Part shown: piece after piece, positions 37,701-45,442 of the stretch | How the letters are laid out: each line of letters starts with the position of its first letter | Position numbering within the stretch: position 1 is the first letter of the stretch | Assembly (NCBI RefSeq): GCF_029906645.1 | Contig: NZ_JARYGZ010000001.1 | Span: forward strand, 62,001-126,000 | Direction: 5' to 3' | DNA length: 64,000 nucleotides | Source of the DNA: Sphingomonas oryzagri | GTDB lineage: Bacteria; Pseudomonadota; Alphaproteobacteria; Sphingomonadales; Sphingomonadaceae | The notes under the pieces: generated by a model | The model's database searches: none | What the model was told of the DNA's origin: nothing | What the model saw: the letters and a program-made list of their open reading frames with translations, nothing else | Position numbers and translations under genes: made by a program

Positions 37701-37956
37701 CATCTCGGGCGTTAAGTTCGATGGGGTGCGACAGGCGACCGGCGACAAGTCGATGGTCGCGCGGATGATCGCCAACCTGCCATTCCGCTTCAACATTCAG
37801 ATCCGAGCGCCCTTCCGGGGCCTGATGGGATCGGCGCGCGCGTTCGTCGATCCTTCCGTGCTGCTCCAGAACGGCGTGCCGATCGCGCCGCCGCCGGACG
37901 CGGTTCCAAATCAACCCGTGGCCATTCAGCCTGCCGAAAGCGAGCCTGTGCGATGA
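34771..37956 (+). CDS. ydbH: YdbH-like AsmA/TamB-superfamily envelope protein
   Basis: A 1061-residue protein with a single N-terminal membrane anchor (about residues 28-46, IGVAAALAGGVALAGLLAVWV) and a long periplasmic beta-rich body that belongs to the AsmA-like family of phospholipid transport bridges (YhdP, TamB, YdbH). E. coli YdbH has about 879 residues, so this copy is longer. Together with YnbE and YdbL it forms a known lipid-transport set that links inner and outer membranes. ATG at 34771 is chosen; GTG 34804 is an alternative. It overlaps the ynbE upstream ATG by four bases. Confidence 0.87.
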   Translation: MQWFGSGSGECVEEDEVAGPARIRRRIGVAAALAGGVALAGLLAVWVERKPIVAHFVDRTLADAHVPASYKLAAIGPFEQRLEDLRIGDPTAPDLVAKTVTLQVAYGVRGPYLHAVSADGVRLNARLVNGRVSLGTIDRLLPKTSGNQPVALPDVDVQVADTRIALDTPAGAIGAAVEGKGNLQNGFHGTLTAEAPLLAAGGCAVRSPSALVDLKIAAKRPTLAGPVTLAALACPKIGLALGAGKAVIDVRLATSLDHGEGGVSLAGFGGRVGTARFDSVSGLITATGGAKQLDGAAGITLIKPAATDGQAAKALLGGRFRYLPGSAGLIFNGDAALRDAALAAERRKALLGAMAALDGSPAEPLARKFAAAADRLLADTNLAAHLSLIAGGPEGTALTVRTMALAGRDGASLKMRDEGAGFGWSASTGKWRADGHIVAGGGGLPGLDLRLRQAKAGVPMDGVLTLDPYAAGSARLALTPVRFAVAGQGTRFDTVLTFDGPLPSGQVSGLTLPVSGYLDSRGGFAIGQGCIPIAFRSAKTGGMSLDATRARLCGIGGAPIVAKTAGGSLRYGAVAANLRLTGHSGASPLIVAADRTEISAAGVSARALAVRIGKDDSLTRLDVATLDGRYKGGVLSGPFDGASAQIGHVPLLLDKMAGEWEFADGALVLNGNLTVSDAIGTPRFEPLIARDATLRFGEGRIDAAAKLREPKSDAAISDVDVHHDLSAGTGYATLDVPNLTFAPKGLQPEALTPLTLGVIANVNGTIRGQGRIDWDAKGVTSTGDFHTDGTDFAAAFGPVSKVSGTLHFSDLLAMATPPHQEVHIQEVNPGIAVSNGVAHVQLLPQQKVKVEDAHWPFAGGTLDLEPTLLSFEQSAQRHLTFRINALDAAQFVQQLDFPNISASGTFDGTLPMIFDQSGGRIEGGILKARPGGGDIAYVGELTSAQLGMMGKLAFDALKKIRYQSLAITLDGRLDGEIISGVKFDGVRQATGDKSMVARMIANLPFRFNIQIRAPFRGLMGSARAFVDPSVLLQNGVPIAPPPDAVPNQPVAIQPAESEPVR

Positions 37957-38003
37957 ACGCTATCAGATTGACGATGAGCTGTTGGAGTGTCAGCCCTTCG
38001 GCT

Positions 38004-38189
38004 ATGATGAGGATGGTCCTTCCGGTTTTGCTCGGCGCTGTGATGCTGGGCGGTTGCGTGTCGGTGAAGGCGCCGGACAAGCCGATCGAGATCAACTTGA
38101 ACATCAACGTCAAGCAGGAGGTCGTGGTCAGCCTGAAGCAGGATGCCCAGGATCTCATCACCAACAACCCGGAGCTGTTCCCGAAATGA
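38004..38189 (+). CDS. ynbE: YnbE-like lipoprotein
   Basis: A 61-residue lipoprotein; E. coli YnbE is also 61 residues. The signal ends in VMLGGC (Cys18), then APDKPIEINLNINVKQEVVVSL, the strand that is expected to extend the YdbH beta groove at the outer membrane, and DAQDLITNNPELF. An earlier in-frame ATG at 37953 overlaps the ydbH stop (ATGA) and would add 17 residues; the shorter start gives a normal lipoprotein signal. It overlaps ydbL by four bases. Confidence 0.85.
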   Translation: MMRMVLPVLLGAVMLGGCVSVKAPDKPIEINLNINVKQEVVVSLKQDAQDLITNNPELFPK

Positions 38190-38575
38190 CCCGCAGATCG
38201 AAGATTGCCCTTGCCCTGGCCGGCCTCGCGCTGGCGATGGGCGGCGCGACCGTGGCGCTGGCGCAGATGGACGGCGAGGTGGAGACGGCCATGGCCTCCG
38301 GCACGGTGGGCGAGCAGGCCGACGGCTATCTCGGCTTCGCCAAGGCGCCGGGCGGCACGCTCAAAGCCAAGGTGGATGCCATCAACATCAAGCGGCGCGA
38401 GGCCTATACCAAGGTCGCGCAGGCGAAGAACGTGCCCATCGAGGCATTCGCGGCCTCGATCGGCTGCCAGACACTCGGCGGACTGAAGACCGGCCGTGTC
38501 TATAGCGTGTCCAAGGGCGTGTGGGCGACCAAGGGCGCCGCGCCGATCCAGCTGCCGAGCCAGTGCGGCGCGTGA
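38186..38575 (+). CDS. ydbL: YdbL-like (DUF1318) periplasmic protein
   Basis: A 129-residue protein with an N-terminal signal peptide (KIALALAGLALAMGGATVALA). The DUF1318 domain follows, with VGEQADGYLGFAKAP, then AINIKRREAYTKVAQAKNV and IGCQTLGGLKTGRVY. In E. coli YdbL is a periplasmic factor that modulates the YdbH-YnbE bridge. The ATG overlaps the ynbE stop. It closes the operon; a terminator follows 8 bases later. Confidence 0.87.
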   Translation: MTRRSKIALALAGLALAMGGATVALAQMDGEVETAMASGTVGEQADGYLGFAKAPGGTLKAKVDAINIKRREAYTKVAQAKNVPIEAFAASIGCQTLGGLKTGRVYSVSKGVWATKGAAPIQLPSQCGA

Positions 38576-38583
38576 TCTGACAT

Positions 38584-38614
38584 AATCCTCTCCCACGCCG
38601 GGGGAGGATTCTTT
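38584..38614 (+). terminator. Rho-independent terminator after ydbL
   Basis: AATCCTCTCCC and GGGGGAGGATT (38584-38594, 38600-38610) form an 11-base stem with one mismatch and a five-base loop, followed by CTTT. The arms resemble the arms of the long palindromic repeats elsewhere in the window (TCCTCTCC, GGGGAGGA), so it may derive from the same element. Confidence 0.65.
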
Positions 38615-38653
38615 GCGAGCGATAGCCGACCTTTCGGCCTATCCCGCCCTAAG

Positions 38654-38682
38654 TTGACTCGCGGATTACCCCCCCCTAAGGG
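38654..38682 (+). promoter_or_regulatory. Possible promoter of the atpI-atpB-atpE-atpF'-atpF operon
   Basis: TTGACT (38654-38659) matches the -35 consensus at five of six bases and lies 17 bases before TAAGGG, a poor -10. The stretch between is C-rich (38669-38676). It lies 54 bases upstream of atpI. A perfect CCCCCT/AGGGGG pair follows. A weak proposal; ATP synthase operons are usually strongly expressed, so another promoter is possible. Confidence 0.25.
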
Positions 38683-38735
38683 GGGCGCGCCTAGGGGGTT
38701 CGCCCACGGCATGACCCACCGGCAGAGGAGGGTTC

Positions 38736-39056
38736 ATGGCCAAGGAAGAGCCTCGGCAAGCTCCGGAAATCGGGGCTGGGGGAGTTGGATCGTCGCTCGA
38801 TGAGCGGCTCAAGGCAGCCCGCAGCGCCGAAAATGCACGGACGAGCCGCGCGCCTGCTGCGCCCAAATCGGGCTACAAGCAGGGCAGTCGCGTGCTCTCC
38901 GAGTTGATCGGTGCGCTTGCAGGCGGGGGTGTGGTCGGCTGGTTGCTGGATCGGCTGCTGGGTACCTCGCCCTGGCTCCTGCTTGTGATGCTCGGCCTCG
39001 CGGTCGTCGTCGCTTTCAGGAATATCATTCGGATTTCGAACGAGCGCCCGGAGTGA
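38736..39056 (+). CDS. atpI: ATP synthase accessory protein AtpI
   Basis: A 106-residue protein with a long disordered N-terminus (to about residue 45) and two hydrophobic segments (about 55-72 and 78-97) typical of AtpI, which helps assemble the c-ring. The loop has GGGVVGWLLDRLLGTSP and the second segment LLLVMLGLAVVVAFRNI. It starts the FO operon 34 bases before atpB. ATG has a GGAGGG site. Confidence 0.88.
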   Translation: MAKEEPRQAPEIGAGGVGSSLDERLKAARSAENARTSRAPAAPKSGYKQGSRVLSELIGALAGGGVVGWLLDRLLGTSPWLLLVMLGLAVVVAFRNIIRISNERPE

Positions 39057-39089
39057 TTCGGGCGCTTCGAGCATAAGAGGGTCTCAAAG

Positions 39090-39881
39090 TTGGCGGCTGA
39101 AAGCGCAGGCGCGATCGATCCGATGAGCCAGTTCAAGGTGAACCCGCTTGCGGGCACCGACTGGACCTTGTTCGGGCACAATATCGCCTTCACCAACAGC
39201 GCCGCGTTCATGCTGGTGATCCTTGGCGTGCTGTGGGTGTTCATGCTGGGCGGTATGAAGCGCCAGCTGGTGCCCGGCCGCTGGCAGGCCGCGGTCGAGA
39301 CGATGACCGATTTCGTCGCCAATATGATCGAGGCGAACATCGGGCCGAAGGGCAAGAAGTTCACGCCCTACGTCTTCTCGCTGTTCATGTTCATCCTGTG
39401 CGCGAACCTGATCGGCCTGTTCCCGCTGGCGGTGATCCCCGGCCTCCATGCCTTCACCGTGACGAGCCACATCACCGTCACCGGTGTGCTGGCGATCATG
39501 AGCTTCTCGATCGTGCTGATCGTCGGCTTCGCCAAGCACGGCTTCCACTTCTTCTCGCTCTTCATCCCGCACGGCACGCCGGCGATCCTGGTGCCGCTGA
39601 TCTTCGTGATCGAGCTGGTTTCCTTCCTCGTCCGCCCCTTCTCGCTGGGCCTGCGACTGTTCGTCGCGATGACGGCCGGTCACATTCTGCTCGACGTCTT
39701 CGCGAGCTTCGTGATCGAGGGCCTCAATTCGGGTTCCGGCATCGGCGGCGTCGTCAGCGTGCTGAGCTTCGTGATGATCGTCGGCGTCTCGGCGCTGGAG
39801 ATCCTGGTCGCCGCGATCCAGGCCTATGTGTTCGCGCTGCTGACCTCGCTCTATCTCAACGACGCGATCAACCTTCACTGA
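39090..39881 (+). CDS. atpB: F0F1 ATP synthase subunit a
   Basis: A 263-residue integral subunit forming the proton half-channels with the c-ring. The conserved Arg lies in PFSLGLRLFVAMTAGH near residue 185. It has VIPGLHAFTVTSHITVTG and an AIQAYVFALLTSLYLNDAI ending. The TTG at 39090 (preceded by AGAGGG) gives the longer N-terminus with IDPMSQF and is preferred; ATG at 39123 is an alternative. Atp F1 subunits are not in the window, as in other alphaproteobacteria with split operons. Confidence 0.95.
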   Translation: MAAESAGAIDPMSQFKVNPLAGTDWTLFGHNIAFTNSAAFMLVILGVLWVFMLGGMKRQLVPGRWQAAVETMTDFVANMIEANIGPKGKKFTPYVFSLFMFILCANLIGLFPLAVIPGLHAFTVTSHITVTGVLAIMSFSIVLIVGFAKHGFHFFSLFIPHGTPAILVPLIFVIELVSFLVRPFSLGLRLFVAMTAGHILLDVFASFVIEGLNSGSGIGGVVSVLSFVMIVGVSALEILVAAIQAYVFALLTSLYLNDAINLH

Positions 39882-39922
39882 GTTCTCTTCGCAACTAACT
39901 CGTTCAACACAAGGAAAAGACA

Positions 39923-40156
39923 ATGGATCTCGCTTCTGCCAAGGTCATCGGCGCCGGTCTCGCGGCGATCGGCGTGGGTCTCGCCGCTCTGGGCGTGGGC
40001 AACGTGTTCGGTTCGTTCCTGAGCTCGGCCGTGCGTAACCCGTCGGCCGCCGACAGCCAGCAGGGCCGCCTGTTCATCGGCTTCGCCGCCGCCGAGCTTC
40101 TGGGCCTGATCGCGTTCGTCGTCGCGATCCTCATCCTCTTCGTCGTCAAGGGCTGA
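39923..40156 (+). CDS. atpE: F0F1 ATP synthase subunit c
   Basis: A 77-residue rotor subunit made of two transmembrane helices around the RNPSA loop at residues 38-42. The proton-carrying Glu58 lies in FIGFAAAELLGL. The number of c subunits per ring cannot be read from this sequence. It lies 41 bases after atpB and 55 bases before the b' gene, all on the plus strand, with a AAGGAAAAG site before ATG. Confidence 0.97.
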   Translation: MDLASAKVIGAGLAAIGVGLAALGVGNVFGSFLSSAVRNPSAADSQQGRLFIGFAAAELLGLIAFVVAILILFVVKG

Positions 40157-40211
40157 CGCCCTTTCGCGGGGCCGGCATCCGCTGGCCCCGGTTGACGGGC
40201 GGAGGAGACAC

Positions 40212-40703
40212 ATGCCTCAAATCGATCAGATCTCGACGATCTACGCCTCGCAGCTGCTGTGGCTGCTGCTGGTGTTCGCCATCATCTTCGTGGTGATCGG
40301 CAACTGGATGATGCCGAAGATCGAGGGCACCATCCACGCCCGCAACGACAAGATCCAGGGCGATCTCGACGCCGCCGAGAAGGCGCGCGACGAGTCGGCC
40401 TCGACGCAGGCCGCCTACACCGCCGAGATGGACACCGCGCATCGCGGCGCCCACGACGCGGTGCAGGCCGCCAAGGATGCCGCCGCGCGCGACACCGAGG
40501 CGAAGCTGAAGGCGGCGGGCGAGGCGGTGGCCGAGCGTGTCGCCCATGCCGAGGTCGCGCTGGCTGACGCACGTGGCCGCGCGCTGGCCGAGATCGAGAA
40601 TGTCGCGGCCGACGCGGTGCGCGACATCGTCGAGCGCCTGTCCGGCGCGAAGGTGGCGGAGGGCGAGGCGCTCTCCGCCGTCCGCGCCTCGCTGGCCGCC
40701 TGA
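40212..40703 (+). CDS. atpF': F0F1 ATP synthase subunit b'
   Basis: A 163-residue stator subunit. One N-terminal membrane helix (about 13-33, LLWLLLVFAIIFVVIGNWM) then a long Ala/Glu/Asp-rich coiled helix to the C-terminus. The MPQIDQISTIYASQLLWLL start is typical of b' chains in alphaproteobacteria, which pair with b to make the heterodimer. b' lies before b, the standard order. Confidence 0.93.
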   Translation: MPQIDQISTIYASQLLWLLLVFAIIFVVIGNWMMPKIEGTIHARNDKIQGDLDAAEKARDESASTQAAYTAEMDTAHRGAHDAVQAAKDAAARDTEAKLKAAGEAVAERVAHAEVALADARGRALAEIENVAADAVRDIVERLSGAKVAEGEALSAVRASLAA

Positions 40704-40714
40704 GGGAATTGACC

Positions 40715-41257
40715 ATGAGCGCACCGTCTCCGGGCATGATGGCCCACACCGCGCAGGTCGAGGCCGAGCACGAGATCAACTTCCACGGCATCACCGCGCC
40801 GGCATTCGTCGCGCTGTCGATGGTCGTGGTGCTGCTGATCATCTGGTTCGCCGGCGGCTTCAAGGCGATGGGCAAGGGCCTCGACAACAAGATCGCCACG
40901 ATCCGCAAGCAGCTCGATCAGGCGGCCGCCCTGCGCGCCGAGGCCGAGGCGCTGCGTGCGGAGGCGCAGGCCCAGGCCGCCGCCGCGCACAAGGATGCCG
41001 AGGCGATCCTGGCGGGCGCCAAGGCCGAGGCAGCGACTCTGGTGGCGCAGGCCAAGGTCGATGCCGACACGCTGGTCGAGCGTCGCGCCAAGATGGCCGA
41101 GGACAAGATCGCCGCTGCGGAACGCTCGGCGATCGCCGAGGTCCGCGCCAAGGCTGCTGCTGCGGCGGCAGGTGCGGCAGCGAAGCTGATCGCCGAAAAG
41201 CATGACGCGAGTTCGGACAAGGCGCTGATCGACCGGACCATCGCCGGCCTGAACTGA
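40715..41257 (+). CDS. atpF: F0F1 ATP synthase subunit b
   Basis: A 180-residue stator subunit with a membrane segment near residues 30-48 (FVALSMVVVLLIIWFAGGF) preceded by a polar N-terminus (MSAPSPGMMAHTAQVEAEHE). A long coiled helix runs to the end, rich in Ala/Lys/Glu. The ATG at 40715 lies 11 bases after the b' stop; a TTG two codons earlier is possible. It ends the FO operon; a long palindromic repeat follows. Confidence 0.93.
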   Translation: MSAPSPGMMAHTAQVEAEHEINFHGITAPAFVALSMVVVLLIIWFAGGFKAMGKGLDNKIATIRKQLDQAAALRAEAEALRAEAQAQAAAAHKDAEAILAGAKAEAATLVAQAKVDADTLVERRAKMAEDKIAAAERSAIAEVRAKAAAAAAGAAAKLIAEKHDASSDKALIDRTIAGLN

Positions 41258-41262
41258 GCTTC

Positions 41263-41411
41263 GTCCTCTCCATCGCAGATGGGGAGGGGGACCATCCAAA
41301 GCATGGTGGAGGGGCCGTCGGCGATAGCCGGCGGTTCTTTTGCGTTGAGCGTTCCGCATTTCCCCTCCACCGCCTTCGGCGGTCCCCCTCCCCGAGCAAG
41401 CTCGGGGAGGA
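41263..41411. repeat. Long composite palindromic repeat after atpF
   Basis: About 149 bases. It starts TCCTCTCCATCGCAGATGGG, has GGGGAGGGGGACC, then GGTGGAGGGG, and later the complements CCCCTCCACC and GGTCCCCCTCCCC, ending with a GAGCAAGCTC hairpin. The same modules occur at 47272-47412 and in looser form at 14098-14249. It lies in the convergent gap between atpF and a DUF4337 gene and could end both transcripts. Confidence 0.8.
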
Positions 41412-41412
41412 T

Positions 41413-41958
41413 TCAGGATAGGAACGCCACCAGCGCGTCCGGGTGGATCGGCAGCTGCGCGAAGCCAGCCACCAGAAACAAGGCCCCCAGCGCCGCCGCG
41501 CCCCACGCGACACACAGCACCCACAGGCCTTCGACCAGCGCCGCGATCGCCGCCACCGCCAGCGCGATCGACAGGAAGCCGTCGGAAAGGTCGAACTGGT
41601 CGTCGCGGCGGCCCTGTATGTCGTAATCGTCCGACGCCGCCTTTGCCTGCGCCTTGAGATCCCGCGCCTCCGCCTTGTAGCGGGCGGCTTCCCGCACAGC
41701 AGCGGCGGCATCGGCGGGAGCGTTCAGTTTCCCGAGCAGTGCCGCCGCCGTCGCCTGATCGTGCGCCTTGATCTGGGTGGACTGATATTCGCCCCACAGA
41801 TCGATCTTGCTCGCCTGATCGGCCTGCATCGTCTGGACGATATTGTCGTCCTTGATCTTGCCCACCGCCATTACGACGCTGAGCAGCACCACCGTGATGG
41901 CGACCATCCGGTTCAGCCGCCTGTCCTTGCCCTCCGGGGCTTCGATGGCTTCGTTCAT
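41413..41958 (-). CDS. DUF4337 family membrane protein
   Basis: A 181-residue protein with an N-terminal hydrophobic helix (about residues 18-33, MVAITVVLLSVVMAVG), a polar middle (ADQASKIDLWGEYQSTQIK near 47) with coiled features, and two hydrophobic helices in the C-terminal third (about 128-168). This layout matches DUF4337. Function unknown. The TAA or TAG is just inside the repeat boundary. ATG at 41958 is used. Confidence 0.82.
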   Translation of the reverse strand: MNEAIEAPEGKDRRLNRMVAITVVLLSVVMAVGKIKDDNIVQTMQADQASKIDLWGEYQSTQIKAHDQATAAALLGKLNAPADAAAAVREAARYKAEARDLKAQAKAASDDYDIQGRRDDQFDLSDGFLSIALAVAAIAALVEGLWVLCVAWGAAALGALFLVAGFAQLPIHPDALVAFLS

Positions 41959-42045
41959 GGTGCGCGATCTAGCGTGCGGGGCCGCGCGATCGTCGTGAAT
42001 TCGCGGTCATCTTGCGGAGGTTTCGGCGTGCGATAGGATGATGCC

Positions 42046-42423
42046 ATGGAACGCCGCACCTTCCTCGCCGGATCGGCCCTGCTGGGCCTGATGAGCACAT
42101 CCGCCGCCGCCGCGAGCGCGCAGCCGCTCTACGGGCTGATCGGCAAGATGAAGGCGGTGTCCGGCCAGCGCGACGCGCTGATCGCGGCGATCCTCGAAGG
42201 CAGCGGGTCGATGCCCGGCTGCCTCAGCTACATCGTCGCGAAGGATGCCGACGACGTCGACGCGATCTGGATCACCGAGGTGTGGGACAGCGAGGCCAGC
42301 CACGACGCCTCGCTGCAGCTGCCGGCGGTGCAGGCCTCGATCACCAAGGCCAGGGATCTGGTCGCTTCGATGGAGACAGGCGTGGTGACGGCGCCGGTCG
42401 GCGGTGTCGGTTTGAAGGCCTGA
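42046..42423 (+). CDS. Antibiotic biosynthesis monooxygenase-like secreted protein
   Basis: A 125-residue protein. The N-terminus (MERRTFLAGSALLGLMS) carries a Tat-like twin arginine, cut near residue 24 (AAAASAQ). The mature part is a ferredoxin-like dimeric alpha-beta fold of the ABM family: YGLIGKMKAVSGQRDALIAAI, SMPGCLSYIVAKDADDVDAI, WITEVWDSEASHDAS. Such proteins are usually cytoplasmic monooxygenases; the exported version may have another role. Catalysis cannot be inferred. Confidence 0.8.
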   Translation: MERRTFLAGSALLGLMSTSAAAASAQPLYGLIGKMKAVSGQRDALIAAILEGSGSMPGCLSYIVAKDADDVDAIWITEVWDSEASHDASLQLPAVQASITKARDLVASMETGVVTAPVGGVGLKA

Positions 42424-42454
42424 CAATCGCCGTGCAGGGGCCTACATCGCGACC

Positions 42455-44377
42455 GTGACCGACCCGACCAGCACCGATCGTTTCAACGAAGAGAAATCCG
42501 TCTACACCGTCCGTGGATCGGACCAGCCCGATCTCGAAACCGGCGTGGCAGCGATCCGCAACGTGCTGAAGACGCTGCCGATCCGCCCCGGCGTCTACCG
42601 GATGCAGGATGCCAAGGGCGACGTGCTCTACGTCGGCAAGGCGCGCGCGTTGCGCAATCGGGTGACCAACTACACGCAGGTCGCGCGCCTGCCCAAACGG
42701 CTGCAGCGGATGGTGGCGCAGACGCGCTCCATGACGATCGTCACCACCAACACCGAGGCCGAGGCGCTGCTGCTGGAAGCGCAGCTCATCAAGCGCTTCC
42801 GGCCACCCTACAACGTGCTGCTGCGCGACGATAAGAGCTTTCCCTTCATCCTGCTTCGCGAGGATCATGCTTTCCCGCGCGTGCAGAAGCATCGCGGCGC
42901 GCGTCGCGCGAAGGGGCAATATTACGGGCCGTTCGCAAGCGCCGGTTCCGTCACTCGCACACTGAACGCGCTGCAGAAGCTGTTTCTGCTAAGAAGCTGT
43001 ACCGACAGTTTTTTCAACAATCGCGACCGGCCGTGCCTGCTCTATCAGATCAAGCGTTGCTCGGCGCCGTGCGTCGATCGGATCTCCGCCCCCGATTATG
43101 CCGAGCTGGTCGACGATGCGAAGTCGTTCCTCGCGGGCAAATCGACGCAGGTGCAGAAGAAGCTGGCCGACCAGATGTCCACCGCCGCCGAGGCGATGGA
43201 TTTCGAGCTGGCCGCCGTGCTGCGCGATCGGCTGAAGGCGCTCACCTTCATCCAGGGTGCGCAGGCGATCAATGCGGAGGGCGTGTCCGACGCCGACGTC
43301 TGGGCGATCGCCACCAAGGGCGCGACCGCCTGCCTCCAGGCCTTCTTCATCCGTGGCGGCCAGAATTGGGGGCATCGCAGCTTCTTCCCCGCGCACACCG
43401 CCGACGTGCCGGAGGAGGAGGTGCTGCAGAGCTTCCTCGCCCAATTCTATGAGGAGGTGCCGCCCGCGCGCGTCGTGCTGATCGATCGCGATCTGGACGA
43501 GCAGGCGCTGCTCGCCGATGCGTTGTCCGAGCGGGCGGGGCGCAAGGTCGAGCTGAAACGCCCGCAGCGTGGCGAGCAGCGGCGCCTGCTCCAGCAAGCC
43601 ACCCGCAACGCCGAGGAAGCGCTCGATCGCCACCTCGCTGAATCGACCACCCAGGGCAGGATCATGCGCGAGCTGACAGACCTGTTCGAGCTGGGCGAGA
43701 TCCCGCAGCGGATCGAGATCTACGACAACAGCCACATCATGGGCACCGACATGGTCGGTGCGATGGTCGTCGCGGGGCCGGAGGGGATGCGCAAGGGCGC
43801 CTACCGCAAGTTCAACATCCGCAATCCGGAAACGAAGGCGGGTGACGATTTCGGCATGATGCGCGAGGTGCTGGAACGCCGCTTCGCCCGGCTGGAACGC
43901 GAGGATCCGGATCGCAAGTCCGGCGAATGGCCCGATCTGCTGCTGATCGACGGCGGCAAGGGGCAGGTTTCCGCCGTGTGCGAAACGCTGCAGGAGATGG
44001 GCGTCGAGGATGTGCCGGTGGTCGGTATCTCCAAGGGGCCGGACCGCAATGCCGGGCGCGAGCATTTCCACCTGCCGGATGGCCGCGAATCGATGCTGCC
44101 GCTCAATTCGCCTCTGCTCTTCTATCTCCAGCGGCTGCGCGACGAGGCGCACCGCTTCGCGATCGGCACCCATCGGGCGAAGCGCGCCAAGAGCTTCGTC
44201 GCCAATCCGCTCGACGACGTTCCCGGCATTGGTCCGACGCGCAAGAAGGCGCTGCTGATGCATTTCGGATCGGCCAAGGCGGTGAAGGGCGCCGCTCTGC
44301 CGGATCTGGAGCGGGCGCCGGGCATCTCCAAGGCGATGGCGCAGGCGATCCACGATCATTTCCACCCGCGCGGCTGA
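42455..44377 (+). CDS. uvrC: Excinuclease ABC subunit UvrC
   Basis: A 640-residue nuclease of nucleotide excision repair. The GIY-YIG domain is near residues 44-125 (PGVYRMQDAKGDVLYVGKAR); the UVR motif near 230 (TAAEAMDFELAAVLRDRLKAL); the second, RNase H-like domain with IEIYDNSHIMGTDMVGAMV near 425; and the helix-hairpin-helix at the C-terminus (GIGPTRKKALLMHF). Start is GTG at 42455. It lies 31 bases after the ABM-like gene, on the same strand. Confidence 0.96.
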   Translation: MTDPTSTDRFNEEKSVYTVRGSDQPDLETGVAAIRNVLKTLPIRPGVYRMQDAKGDVLYVGKARALRNRVTNYTQVARLPKRLQRMVAQTRSMTIVTTNTEAEALLLEAQLIKRFRPPYNVLLRDDKSFPFILLREDHAFPRVQKHRGARRAKGQYYGPFASAGSVTRTLNALQKLFLLRSCTDSFFNNRDRPCLLYQIKRCSAPCVDRISAPDYAELVDDAKSFLAGKSTQVQKKLADQMSTAAEAMDFELAAVLRDRLKALTFIQGAQAINAEGVSDADVWAIATKGATACLQAFFIRGGQNWGHRSFFPAHTADVPEEEVLQSFLAQFYEEVPPARVVLIDRDLDEQALLADALSERAGRKVELKRPQRGEQRRLLQQATRNAEEALDRHLAESTTQGRIMRELTDLFELGEIPQRIEIYDNSHIMGTDMVGAMVVAGPEGMRKGAYRKFNIRNPETKAGDDFGMMREVLERRFARLEREDPDRKSGEWPDLLLIDGGKGQVSAVCETLQEMGVEDVPVVGISKGPDRNAGREHFHLPDGRESMLPLNSPLLFYLQRLRDEAHRFAIGTHRAKRAKSFVANPLDDVPGIGPTRKKALLMHFGSAKAVKGAALPDLERAPGISKAMAQAIHDHFHPRG

Positions 44378-44447
44378 TTGCCTCCGGTTCGGAGACGAAA
44401 CGTCTGATCTTTACGGAAAAGTTGGGTCTTGCCGATAGGCCGGTGGC

Positions 44448-45404
44448 ATGGCGACCGGCATCCTCCTCAGCATCGATACCGAGCTGACCTGGCGCGCGCA
44501 CGAAGGCGGCGCGAGCTGGCTGGAGAATTATGCCCGCTCGATCGAGCCGGGCGGCGCCGGCATCTCCTACCAGCTTTCGATGCTGGCGCAGCACGGGCTG
44601 AAGGCCTGCTTCTTCGTCGATCCGCTGCCGGCCCTGCTGTTCGGCATCGATCCGATTCGGCAGATGGTCGGCACGATCCTGGAAGCGGGGCAGGAGGTGC
44701 AGCTTCACCTTCACCCGATGTGGACGCAGGCCGATCGCCGCACGCCGCGCGCCGATCCCGTACGTTTCGAGCTGACCCAATTTTCCGAGGACGAGCAGTT
44801 CGACCTGATCCTCAAGGGGCGCGAGCTGCTGCGTCAGGCGGGCGCGCCCGATCCGGTGGCGTTCCGCGCAGGCAGCTTCGCCGCCAATGCCGACACGCTG
44901 CGCGCGATCCAGCGCGCCGGCTTCCGCATCGACAGCAGCCATAATGGCAGCCTGATGCCCTGGCCCTGCGAGACGGGACTGTCCAATCGCGCGGTCGCGC
45001 CGCTCGGCGTCGGCAAGCTGATCGAGCTGCCGGTCGGGTTGCTGGAAGAGGGGGGCGGTCGCACCCGACACCTCCAGATCGGCGCTGTCTCGCTCGCCGA
45101 GATGAAGGCGGCGCTTGTCCATGCCGAGAGCGAGGGGTCGCCGGTCGTCACGCTCGTCGGCCACAGTTTCGAGCTGGCGACGCGCGATGGCGAGCGGGCC
45201 AACGATATGGTGCGATATCGCTTCGATGGCCTCTGCGCGTGGCTGGCCGAGCAGCGCGGGCGTTTCCCCACCTGCCATGCGCGTGAACTGCGCCACCTCG
45301 CGCTGGACGTGCCGGCGACGCCGTGCCCGGCCTCGCAGGTCACCCGCTTCGGCCGGATGGCGATGCAGGGGCTGGCGAACCTGCGGTACGAGCGCCGCCT
45401 CTAG
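44448..45404 (+). CDS. Polysaccharide deacetylase-like protein
   Basis: A 318-residue protein of the carbohydrate esterase 4 fold. The first strand has [13 protein letters not shown] (residues 5-17; Asp near 9 in the place of the family's TFDDG), VQLHLHPMW near 84 with the metal-binding His pair, and [17 protein letters not shown] near 140 with the RxGx2 Arg. The final His motif [10 protein letters not shown] near 235 matches the family's active-site His. No signal peptide is visible, suggesting a cytoplasmic or externally assisted role. Substrate unknown. Confidence 0.75.
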   Translation: MATGILLSIDTELTWRAHEGGASWLENYARSIEPGGAGISYQLSMLAQHGLKACFFVDPLPALLFGIDPIRQMVGTILEAGQEVQLHLHPMWTQADRRTPRADPVRFELTQFSEDEQFDLILKGRELLRQAGAPDPVAFRAGSFAANADTLRAIQRAGFRIDSSHNGSLMPWPCETGLSNRAVAPLGVGKLIELPVGLLEEGGGRTRHLQIGAVSLAEMKAALVHAESEGSPVVTLVGHSFELATRDGERANDMVRYRFDGLCAWLAEQRGRFPTCHARELRHLALDVPATPCPASQVTRFGRMAMQGLANLRYERRL

Positions 45405-45442
45405 CCCTCGACAGGGCGCCCCCGCGCCGCCACATCGGGGCG

